A DNA stretch of 44,354 bases, taken from contig CAYRJN010000005.1 of assembly GCA_964424545.1 (NCBI GenBank), forward strand, positions 1-44,354. The letters run 5' to 3'. Under the pieces are notes generated by a model, which saw only the letters and a list, made by a program, of their open reading frames with translations, was not told where the DNA came from and did not search any database. The position numbers and the translations under genes are program-made. Of this stretch, positions 9,356-16,213 are shown in pieces (position 1 is the first letter of the stretch; each line of letters begins with the position of its first letter). This DNA comes from JAUVIB01 sp964424545. Its GTDB lineage: Bacteria; Calditrichota; Calditrichia; Calditrichales; Calditrichaceae.

Positions 9356-9640
9356 TTAACGAGTAACGGTAAAATACAGACTGTCGCTGTTGAAGGCGCT
9401 GAAAATTCCGAGACCGTTTTGAATGTTGGTTAAAGGTTCATTCAGGTCTCGCGAATCCTGTTGCCTTGATAGATAAAGATTGGCGTGTTCCTGATTAATA
9501 TGGTATAAGGTTACTTTATGTTTACCGCGATAAGCTACGGATCGAAAATTAATAATTTACGAATCACGGTTTGCGGGTAATGAAATCATTCTTTTGGCGC
9601 TCATTGATGGATGATAAGTTAAAATCTCTTCGGGATTTTT
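9356..9640 (-). pseudogene. Remnant of a DUF4249-like gene (C-terminus)
   Basis: Reading the minus strand from about 9640, one frame runs through KNPEEILTYHPSMSAKRMIS, meets an in-frame TAA at 9557-9559, and continues for 66 codons to a TAA at 9356-9358. The second part contains KVTLYHINQEHANLYL and later LTNIQNGLGIFSAFNSDSL. The pattern of an amphipathic LYHI..E..NLYL helix followed by NI.NGLGIF near the C-terminus is what I know from DUF4249, a family of exported lipoproteins linked to TonB receptors in Bacteroidota-like genomes. There is no start codon, ribosome binding site or N-terminal half, so this is a decayed fragment. Family assignment comes from memory of the motif. Confidence 0.6.
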
Positions 9641-9751
9641 CTATTTTTATCATAGCCATTATTAGGCATACAATATATGTAATTCAAAAGTTTTTTTAAT
9701 TTTGTGAGCGCGGGTTATGTAGTATTTTGTCTTAATATATCATGATAACTG

Positions 9752-10381
9752 TTAATTATTTCTACCTTTATAGCGTTTATGATGGTTTCTGCTTTTATGG
9801 TACATTTGCCGAAATTTTTTAATTTGCTCCGGCGTTAGGGTCGCTTCTATTCTTTTCATCAATGAATCACGCGACTGTCTATACCAATGGCGATCTTTAT
9901 TATATTCGAAAAAGAACGGTCTATTTGAGTCCTCTGTGTGCAGCATAATATTTTTAATTTTTATATATTGTTCGTCGTTTAAATTCAAAGTTTTTTTCAT
10001 GTAACACAGCCTGCGTTCCATATAATGGTTTTGGCTTTTGTTAATTCCTTTTTCAAAATCATGCAGCTGTTTTTGCGTTAGAATGGATTTTATAATCCTC
10101 CTTGTAGAGTCAATAATTGTAAATACTTCATTCTGGTAGCTCTCTTCGAGACGAGAAATTTTATCCGCCTGTTCCTCTAATATGGTTTCAATGGCTTTAC
10201 GCTGTTTTTCGTCCGGTTTAATAATCCGGAACAGTGCTTTTTGAAAACGGCTGCCTGTATCCATTCTTTGGATTTTTTCTATTCGTCTTTGTTGTAACAA
10301 TCCGCCGCTAAGCATGCCGATGATGATGCCAAGGATAAGGGTCGCCGTTAAAATCAGCGTTGTTTTGTTTAAAATTTTCAT
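9752..10381 (-). CDS. Membrane-anchored Spy/CnrX-like periplasmic protein
   Basis: 209-aa protein with one N-terminal membrane anchor (residues 5-28, LILTATLILGIIIGMLSGG) and a long all-helical periplasmic part. The helices contain LTxxQ-type motifs (LTQKQLHDF, LNLNDEQYI, LTPEQIKKF), the hallmark of the Spy/CpxP/ZraP/CnrX group of stress and metal sensors or chaperones. The tail is rich in His, Arg and Lys. The ATG at 10381 overlaps the anti-sigma stop by 4 bp. A longer frame from 10417 is possible but would lie inside the upstream gene. Third gene of a sigma, anti-sigma, sensor operon, so it probably controls the anti-sigma factor from the periplasm. The ligand is unknown. Confidence 0.8.
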   Translation of the reverse strand: MKILNKTTLILTATLILGIIIGMLSGGLLQQRRIEKIQRMDTGSRFQKALFRIIKPDEKQRKAIETILEEQADKISRLEESYQNEVFTIIDSTRRIIKSILTQKQLHDFEKGINKSQNHYMERRLCYMKKTLNLNDEQYIKIKNIMLHTEDSNRPFFFEYNKDRHWYRQSRDSLMKRIEATLTPEQIKKFRQMYHKSRNHHKRYKGRNN

Positions 10382-10815
10382 TTTGCGTTCTCCGAAAGGG
10401 GTGTGCTTAATGTCCATGCATCTTCAAGCGTTACTTGTTGCAAGCCCAGAGCCTTGTCAAGCGAAAATGCTCCGTCTGATAAAAAATTGCCGCATAGTAA
10501 TAATAAAATAAGGATCGCGCCAACTACAGCGATTTTACGAAAAGAGAACATTAAAGATAAACTAAAATCATAGACGCTTTCGTCTATTGTACGACGGTGT
10601 TTATCAATTTCGCGCATAACGCGTTGAGCGAAAAGAGGTGAAAATTGTCGTTTTTGTAAGGAAGATATCTTCGAGCGAAGCGCGCTTAAAATTCTTTGTT
10701 CTGTTCGCAGCTCTTTAGATAAAGCCAAAGCGCGTTCTAAGCGGTCGCGTTCTTCCGCGGTTAATGCCTCGTCAAAGGAACGATGCAATAATTGTGATAG
10801 TTCTTTATTAGTCAT
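10378..10815 (-). CDS. Membrane anti-sigma factor (putative)
   Basis: 145-aa protein with a soluble N-terminal helical region (LLHRSFDEALTAEERDRLER resembles the start of many anti-sigma domains), one transmembrane segment at about residues 92-110 (IAVVGAILILLLLCG) and a short periplasmic tail. No HxxxCxxC zinc motif is present, so it is not a classical ZAS-type factor. Its start overlaps the sigma-factor stop by 4 bp and its stop overlaps the next start by 4 bp, which implies fixed stoichiometry by translational coupling. The role rests mainly on gene order and topology. Confidence 0.72.
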   Translation of the reverse strand: MTNKELSQLLHRSFDEALTAEERDRLERALALSKELRTEQRILSALRSKISSLQKRQFSPLFAQRVMREIDKHRRTIDESVYDFSLSLMFSFRKIAVVGAILILLLLCGNFLSDGAFSLDKALGLQQVTLEDAWTLSTPLSENAK

Positions 10816-11363
10816 TCTATTTCTTCCTTTAAGTACGGTCTCAATAAAATTTTCAGTCTATCCTGTGCACGGGACAATCGTGAAAGAACCGTTCCGACGG
10901 GTATATTGAGTATTCGGGCCGTTTCTTTTGTGGAATAGCCGTCTATTAATCTTAATACAAGCGCCGCGCGTTGTTTCCGCGGTAATTTTTGTATGGCCGC
11001 CTGTACGATTCTTTCCATTTCTATGTCGTTAATGCCTTTTTCCATCGGCTCGGAAAGTTCCGTTTCATTGCCCTCCTGACGCTTAAATAAAAGATGATGT
11101 TTTTTGCGGCGTTTTAGCGCGTTAATTGATAGGTTAATGGCAATACGCGTCAAATAGGTGCCAATTGAAGAATCTCCTCGAAAGTTATACAAAGCATTGT
11201 AAAAACGAATAAATACTTCTTGTCCGATATCCTCCGCTTCGGTGCTTTTTCCCAACATACCGATTATGGTAGAAGCCACCTGCGATTCATAACGGGTGAT
11301 AATTTCCCGAAACAGCGCTTCATTGCCGTTTTTAATTTCTGCGATTATTTGTTCGTCTGTCAA
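10812..11363 (-). CDS. ECF RNA polymerase sigma factor
   Basis: 183-aa extracytoplasmic-function sigma factor. Region 2 runs over residues 20-90, with DIGQEVFIRFYNALYNF and GTYLTRIAINLSINALKRRK matching the core-binding and -10 recognition helices. Region 4 runs over residues 118-175, with LPRKQRAALVLRLIDGYSTK and IPVGTVLSRLSRAQ forming the helix-turn-helix that reads the -35 element. No region 3 is present, as expected. It heads a three-gene minus-strand operon with a membrane anti-sigma factor and a Spy/CnrX-like protein. Autoregulation is likely for this class but no promoter was identified. Confidence 0.93.
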   Translation of the reverse strand: MTDEQIIAEIKNGNEALFREIITRYESQVASTIIGMLGKSTEAEDIGQEVFIRFYNALYNFRGDSSIGTYLTRIAINLSINALKRRKKHHLLFKRQEGNETELSEPMEKGINDIEMERIVQAAIQKLPRKQRAALVLRLIDGYSTKETARILNIPVGTVLSRLSRAQDRLKILLRPYLKEEIE

Positions 11364-11738
11364 CGCTCTAAAATATCCGTTTTAATTATTTAGACAAGCG
11401 AATTTAAAAATTATTCCAATCAATAAAAAAATCTTTTTAAAATACGGATCGAGTATTTATTTATCTCGAAATTATTTTTTATTGTAATTTATTGTCTATA
11501 TAAATACATTGTGAATGTATTATCATTAATGGGCCGTGTAATTTTTTTATGGCTTATAACTTAAAGCTGATAAAACCAATCGTTATCTATTTAGCGGTTG
11601 TTATAGTATGTGAAAATTAATATTTAATTGCCTTATATCCGGGAAATGCGCGGTGTTAATATAAAAATAGTTGAAATGCCTATACATAATATAATTGCAT
11701 AATTGCGAATCCGATAAACTATAAAGGAGAATTGATTT
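11364..11738. other. AT-rich divergent intergenic region
   Basis: Non-coding stretch between the sigma-factor gene (minus) and the outer-membrane pseudogene (plus). It contains long A/T runs and an inverted repeat at 11503-11521. No RNA gene or further coding remnant was recognised. Confidence 0.6.
11503..11521. promoter_or_regulatory. Inverted repeat, possible operator
   Basis: Perfect inverted repeat AATACATT-GTG-AATGTATT located about 140 bp upstream of the ECF sigma-factor start and 218 bp upstream of the pseudogene start. The 8-bp arms around a 3-bp centre suit a dimeric regulator, but AT-rich chance palindromes are common, so this is tentative. Confidence 0.3.
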
Positions 11739-12266
11739 ATGAAAAATATTATACTGAAAGTAGTTCTGTTTTTGTTGATTTCATTTTTCAACCAATTGGC
11801 GGTAGCGGAAAATTTTCATTGTAAGCAATAGGATGAAGATGAACATCTATTAAAAAAATGAGATCAGTTTGTTTTTCGGGGACGCTTCTTTTGTTAAGCA
11901 TGAGGTTGATTATTTTAGTCACGGTATTGATTATTTGAGAAGAGCTACGGAGCATATACTGGTCGGTTGTTGGGTTGAAAGTGTTTTTGCGGAAAAAACG
12001 GAATGGACGATAGGTATTCCGCTTTATTGTTCGCTGTATCATTTTTGGCTGCGTATAGGTCCGGGTATCGAAATTATTAGTGAAGAGATCGATAATGAAA
12101 TAAGACATGAAGTGAAGGGGAAAAGTAAAACGGAATTTTTATTTCGCAGCGGAATTGGTTATACGTTTTATTTAGTTCATTTTTTAATATCCCCGAGTTT
12201 GACTGTGATTATGTCCGTTCCAACAGTGCGTTCGTATATGGCATTAATTTGGGATACGGTTTTTGA
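11739..12266 (+). pseudogene. Broken small outer-membrane beta-barrel gene
   Basis: A ribosome binding site (AAAGGAG) and ATG at 11739 open a signal peptide (MKNIILKVVLFLLISFF, then AVAENFHCKQ) that stops at a TAG near 11829. The same frame continues DEDEHLLKK. Removing one A from the seven-A run at 11852-11858 joins it to NEISLFFGDASFVKH and a barrel-like stretch (GIDYLRRATEHILVG, FLFRSGIGYTF, FLISPSLTV). Restoring one base near 12207 then joins it to DYVRSNSAFVYGINLGYGF and a TGA at 12264-12266. The terminal phenylalanine is the classic BAM recognition residue. The restored protein is about 175 aa, probably a porin-like barrel. Three independent lesions argue for a true pseudogene, though sequencing error in homopolymers could explain one. 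Confidence 0.82.
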
Positions 12267-12396
12267 AATGCGGTATATGTTTGCTTGATAAATTGCGGTA
12301 ATTTATCTGCTATAGAGTCGGAAATACATTATTTTTATTTGCCGTATACTTTTAAATGCGTCAAGAAAGATGATTTGCGTATTTAATGTCGATCAA

Positions 12397-12576
12397 TTAT
12401 TCCAATTCTTCAAAGTCGGCGTCTTCGATTTTGTCGCTGAGTTTTTTCTGAATATCTTCTTTTGGACGGTTTTGTTTAACATGCGGATTTTTAGGCCGGG
12501 CGGCGGGAAAGAAGAGAGGTTTAATCATTCGAAACAGCATATAAATTAAGGCTGAAAGCAATATTAATCTAAACAT
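12397..12576 (-). CDS. DUF4834-like small membrane protein
   Basis: 59-aa frame, below most ORF cut-offs. It begins MFRLILLSALIYMLFRMIK, a single membrane helix, followed by a proline- and lysine-rich linker (FFPAARPKNPHVKQN) and an acidic end (DKIEDADFEELE). This layout, one N-terminal helix then a conserved acidic DFEE tail, is that of the DUF4834 mini-proteins of FCB bacteria; the function is unknown. It starts 12 bp after the stop of the deoxynucleoside kinase on the same strand, so it is likely the last gene of the folB-folK-kinase operon. The pre-ATG sequence GAGATTGCTATT gives only a weak binding site. Confidence 0.65.
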   Translation of the reverse strand: MFRLILLSALIYMLFRMIKPLFFPAARPKNPHVKQNRPKEDIQKKLSDKIEDADFEELE

Positions 12577-12588
12577 AATAGCAATCTC

Positions 12589-13230
12589 TTATTTTTGCGG
12601 AACGTAATAACGCGTTCCCGAGTGATGATGATTTATTTCCACAAGAATATCTTTGAAATCTTCTTTGGATTCTTTAAAATCTATTTCATCTGTCTTTATA
12701 ACCAGTAATGGCGCTTTTTTATAATTAAAAAAGAAACTGTTGTAAAGCTCATTTAATCCTTGTATATAATCTTCGCTGATGTTTTTTTCGAACGGTCTGT
12801 TACGTTTACGGATATTTTCCATTAAATGTTTTGTCGAAGCCTGTAAATAGATTATCAAATTGGGCGCAACAATCTCTTTTTCCATGATTTTTGCCATACC
12901 ATCGTATAATTTCATTTCCTTTTCATTCAAATTAAGCGTGGCAAAAATACGATCTTTTTCAAAAATGTAATCGCTGACTATCTTTTGATGAAAGATGTCG
13001 GCCTGAATCAGTTTTTGCTGCTGCTGAAAACGGTTCAGCAGAAAAAACATCTGCGTCTGAAAAGCATAACGCGTCGGATCCTGATAAAATTCTTCGAGAA
13101 AGGGGTTGTTTTCAAACTCTTCAAGAATCATCTTAGCGCCGATTTCTTTGGCAAGGAGATCGGCCAGCGTGGTTTTGCCCGCTCCGATAACGCCTTCGAT
13201 TGCAATATATTTAAGGTCTTCGAGAGACAT
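12589..13230 (-). CDS. Deoxynucleoside kinase
   Basis: 213-aa kinase of the deoxyguanosine/deoxyadenosine kinase family, which phosphorylates salvaged deoxynucleosides. The P-loop is GVIGAGKTT (residues 13-21). The EEFENNPFLEEFY stretch supplies the substrate-binding glutamate. QTQMFFLLNRFQQ follows, and DYIFEKDRIFA at about residues 88-98 carries the ERS-like catalytic element in altered form (DRI rather than DRS). RKRNRPFEKN is the lid with its arginines. The start lies 3 bp after the folK stop without a good ribosome binding site, so translation is probably coupled. Nucleoside preference cannot be read from the sequence. Confidence 0.87.
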   Translation of the reverse strand: MSLEDLKYIAIEGVIGAGKTTLADLLAKEIGAKMILEEFENNPFLEEFYQDPTRYAFQTQMFFLLNRFQQQQKLIQADIFHQKIVSDYIFEKDRIFATLNLNEKEMKLYDGMAKIMEKEIVAPNLIIYLQASTKHLMENIRKRNRPFEKNISEDYIQGLNELYNSFFFNYKKAPLLVIKTDEIDFKESKEDFKDILVEINHHHSGTRYYVPQK

Positions 13231-13233
13231 GGT

Positions 13234-13716
13234 TTACCATTTGTCGGTTATTAATTTTAAATTGCCGCAGAGGAATTTTGCACATAATGCACGGATACTT
13301 TTACCATTGCGACTAATATAGTCTTTTTTTATCTCCAAAAGCGGAAGCAGAACAAAGTCGCGCTTATCCATCTCAGGGTGGGGGAGCGTTAACAGTCGAT
13401 CATTAAAAGTATTGCCGTTCCAGTCAATTATATCAATATCGATTTCTCTCGGTCCCCAATGAAAAGAACGCTGTCTGCCGAGTTTTGTTTCAATAATTTT
13501 TATTTTACGTAACAGTCTAAGCGGATTGATATCGCTTTTTAATTCACATACCGCATTTAAAAAATAATCTTGTTGGTTATAGCCCATTGGCGGGCTTTCA
13601 TAGATTGAAGAACATTGAACGAGTTTGCCGAAACGCCTTAATTCTTCTTTAGCCGTTTTCAAAAATTCAAAGCGGTTATCCCTATTGCTTCCCAGCGCTA
13701 TAATATAACTACTCAT
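13234..13716 (-). CDS. folK: 6-hydroxymethyl-7,8-dihydropterin pyrophosphokinase
   Basis: 160-aa cytoplasmic enzyme transferring pyrophosphate from ATP to 6-hydroxymethyl-dihydropterin in folate synthesis. Family landmarks are present: ALGSNRDNR at the N-terminus, SSIYESPPMGYNQQDYFLNA for substrate binding, the basic loop KLGRQRSFHWGPREIDIDI containing the two magnesium-binding aspartates, and LPHPEMDKRDFVLLPLLEI. Length is normal. Its ATG overlaps the folB stop by 4 bp, the classic folB-folK arrangement. Confidence 0.95.
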   Translation of the reverse strand: MSSYIIALGSNRDNRFEFLKTAKEELRRFGKLVQCSSIYESPPMGYNQQDYFLNAVCELKSDINPLRLLRKIKIIETKLGRQRSFHWGPREIDIDIIDWNGNTFNDRLLTLPHPEMDKRDFVLLPLLEIKKDYISRNGKSIRALCAKFLCGNLKLITDKW

Positions 13717-14090
13717 TTTTTAATTTTATTTTTGCTGCGTTGAATTTCCACTTCCACATAATCTAATAATCCGTTCATGGGAACATGCGGTTTTCTAACG
13801 CGAATCAATACGGTAACGATTCCCTCAAGATTAAGAACTTTGTGGGCAATACGTTCGGCGAGGGTTTCGATTAATTTGAATTTATAATTTTCAAAGGTTC
13901 CTTTGGCAATTTTGTAAATTTTTTGATAATCGATTGTTTTGCGAAGTTCGTCTTCTTGCGAACCCTGCGTCAGATCGCCTTGCACTTCGATATCAATTTC
14001 GAATTTTTGTCCCAGTTCCCGTTCCGCTTCGTAAAAGCCGTGATGAGCGTAAAAAATCATATTTTTCAAGCGGATAATATCATTCTTCAT
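13713..14090 (-). CDS. folB: Dihydroneopterin aldolase
   Basis: 125-aa enzyme cleaving 7,8-dihydroneopterin to 6-hydroxymethyl-dihydropterin and glycolaldehyde, the step before FolK. Typical features are IRLKNMIFYAHHGFYEAERE with the substrate-binding glutamate, GQKFEIDIEV, the DYQKIYK stretch, FKLIETLAERIAHKVL and the C-terminal RVRKPHVPM with the catalytic lysine. First gene of a minus-strand operon with folK, a deoxynucleoside kinase and a small membrane protein. Confidence 0.94.
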   Translation of the reverse strand: MKNDIIRLKNMIFYAHHGFYEAERELGQKFEIDIEVQGDLTQGSQEDELRKTIDYQKIYKIAKGTFENYKFKLIETLAERIAHKVLNLEGIVTVLIRVRKPHVPMNGLLDYVEVEIQRSKNKIKK

Positions 14091-14211
14091 TTAGCTTCCT
14101 AAAAATATCTTTTACAATCCATTATCAATTAATGCTTTTTATATGGTTTTGTAACTTATGTAAAAACAAAATGTAAGAATAATGACGGCAAGTGTCAATA
14201 GAAAATTTTGT

Positions 14212-14251
14212 AATAAAAAAAAACGGGATGAAGAAAAATCCTCATCCCGTT
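14212..14251 (-). terminator. Rho-independent terminator of groL
   Basis: Perfect 10-bp stem: AACGGGATGA at 14222-14231 pairs with TCATCCCGTT at 14242-14251. On the minus strand the hairpin is followed by a run of nine T residues. It lies 27 bp after the groL stop. Confidence 0.88.
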
Positions 14252-14277
14252 GATATTTAAAAAGATAAAAAGAAAAT

Positions 14278-15909
14278 TTAGTACATTCCGCCCATTCCGC
14301 CCGGAGGCATCGCGGGAGCGGCAGGTTTTTCTTCTTCCGGTTTGTCGGTGATTAACGCTTCGGTCATTAATAACAACCCGGCAACAGAAGCAGCGTTTTC
14401 CAAAGCGCTTCTCGTAACCTTAGTCGGATCGATAACGCCGACTTCAACCAGATTTTCATATTCTTCGGTAGCGGCGTTAAATCCGTAATCGCCTTTACCT
14501 TCTTTAACTTTATTAACGACAACCGAACCTTCAAGGCCGGCGTTGTCAACGATGTGACGCAACGGCTCTTCTATGGCGCGGCGGACAATATTGGCACCGA
14601 TAATCTGGTCGCCTTCAAGTTTCAGTTTGTCCAGTGCGGGAATAGCTCTGATTAAAGCCACGCCGCCGCCGGGAACGATACCTTCTTCAACCGCAGCACG
14701 AGTAGCGTGCAAAGCGTCTTCAACGCGGGCTTTTTTCTCTTTCATTTCAACTTCGGTAGCCGCGCCGATTTTGATTACGGCAACGCCGCCCGCTAATTTA
14801 GCGAGACGTTCCTGTAATTTTTCTTTATCATAATCGCTCGTTGTATTGTCAATCTGAGTGCGAATCTGATTTACGCGGCCTTTAATATCGTCTGTAGAAC
14901 CGGCGCCTTCAACGATGGTCGTGTTATCTTTATCAATGGTAATGCGTTTTGCTGAGCCGAGATCGTCGAGACTGGTGTTTTCCAATTTCAAACCGGTTTC
15001 TTCGCTGATAACCGTGCCGCCCGTAAGAATAGCGATGTCTTCAAGCATAGCTTTTCTTCTATCTCCAAAGCCGGGCGCTTTAACGGCGGCAACTTTTAAT
15101 GTACCGCGGATTTTATTAACAACTAAGGTTGCCAAGGCCTCGCCTTCAATATCTTCGGCAATAATCATTAACGGTTTACCCTGTTGGGCAGTTTTTTCAA
15201 GAATCGGCAGCAAATCTTTCATAGCGCTAATCTTTTTATCGTAAATCAGGATAGCAGGATCCTCTAATATCGCTTCCATTGTCTCGCTGTCGGTTACAAA
15301 ATAGGGCGATACATAACCGCGGTCAAACTGCATACCTTCAACAACTTCGAGAGACGTTTCGATGGATTTAGCTTCTTGAACGGTTATAACGCCGTCTTTG
15401 CCGACTTTTTCCATGGCTTCGGCAATCAGTTCGCCGATGGTTGAGTCGTTATTGGCAGAAATGGTTCCAACCTGAGAAATCTCCTTTTTACCGGAAACAA
15501 CCTGAGATTGTTCCTGTAAAGATCCGATAATGGCTTCAACGGCTTTGTCGATACCGCGTTTGAGTTCCGTGGGATTGGCGCCGGCCGTTACGTTTTTTAA
15601 GCCTTGGGTGAAAATAGCCTGAGCCAGAACGGTGGCCGTGGTCGTTCCGTCGCCTGCGATATCGCTGGTTTTGGAAGCGACTTCTTTCACCATCTGAGCG
15701 CCCATATTTTCAAAAGGATCTTCAAGTTCAATTTCTTTAGCGACCGAAACGCCGTCCTTAGTTACTGTAGGCGCGCCGAATTTTTTATCCAATACAACGT
15801 TACGTCCTTTAGGACCTAATGTTATTTTTACAGCTTTCGCTAAAGTATCAATACCGGTCTTTAGCTTTGTGAGAGCGTCAGCTTCAAAACTAATAATCTT
15901 GGCAGACAT
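14278..15909 (-). CDS. groL: Chaperonin GroEL
   Basis: 543-aa HSP60 subunit of the double-ring folding chamber. All hallmark stretches are present: TLGPKGRNVVLDK, the ATP-binding GDGTTTATVLAQ, AAVEEGIVPGGGVALIRA and the flexible Gly/Met tail PGGMGGMY. The tail is short and ends in Tyr. The start follows a strong CGGAGGAGAAA site. It is monocistronic with its own terminator: no groES lies upstream (15910-16213) or downstream, and no CIRCE element (TTAGCACTC-N9-GAGTGCTAA) is visible, so heat-shock control must use another mechanism. The cochaperonin gene must lie elsewhere. Confidence 0.98.
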   Translation of the reverse strand: MSAKIISFEADALTKLKTGIDTLAKAVKITLGPKGRNVVLDKKFGAPTVTKDGVSVAKEIELEDPFENMGAQMVKEVASKTSDIAGDGTTTATVLAQAIFTQGLKNVTAGANPTELKRGIDKAVEAIIGSLQEQSQVVSGKKEISQVGTISANNDSTIGELIAEAMEKVGKDGVITVQEAKSIETSLEVVEGMQFDRGYVSPYFVTDSETMEAILEDPAILIYDKKISAMKDLLPILEKTAQQGKPLMIIAEDIEGEALATLVVNKIRGTLKVAAVKAPGFGDRRKAMLEDIAILTGGTVISEETGLKLENTSLDDLGSAKRITIDKDNTTIVEGAGSTDDIKGRVNQIRTQIDNTTSDYDKEKLQERLAKLAGGVAVIKIGAATEVEMKEKKARVEDALHATRAAVEEGIVPGGGVALIRAIPALDKLKLEGDQIIGANIVRRAIEEPLRHIVDNAGLEGSVVVNKVKEGKGDYGFNAATEEYENLVEVGVIDPTKVTRSALENAASVAGLLLMTEALITDKPEEEKPAAPAMPPGGMGGMY

Positions 15910-16213
15910 TTTCTCCTCCGTTTATTTTATGGTTTAATTTTGGTTTTTTTATTATTCGAGATAGTTAGATACTTTTTTATATAAAGAGTTACAAAATTTT
16001 TTATTAAAAATTCATTTTTTTCTTTAACGGTTTCTAATTAAATTACAGTCTTTTAATTTATAGATACTTTAGTTAAATATCAAGAATTTACGAATATTTT
16101 TTAAAATCAGGTTCGGCTTATTATATTCATAGTTTGTTGACGATAATTTATTTTAAAAATTATTTTTGCAGTGACCATTATAATGGATTCTAACGCGGAA
16201 AAATGAAGAATAA
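15910..16213. other. Divergent AT-rich promoter region of groL
   Basis: About 300 bp between groL (minus) and the Omp85-family gene (plus). Very AT-rich, with no CIRCE inverted repeat, no groES frame and no other gene recognised. Both genes must be transcribed from promoters here, but none could be assigned with confidence. Confidence 0.55.

Noticed and set aside
11788..12108. Minus-strand 106-aa open frame
   Set aside because: Antisense to the outer-membrane pseudogene, whose translated sequence is far more protein-like; no ribosome binding site.
11869..12288. 139-aa plus-strand frame as an intact gene
   Set aside because: It begins at a weak TTG and lacks the signal peptide and C-terminal strand, which are present in neighbouring frames; it is the middle of a frameshifted gene.
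15910..16213. CIRCE element or groES upstream of groL
   Set aside because: Neither the TTAGCACTC-type inverted repeat nor any frame resembling GroES is present.
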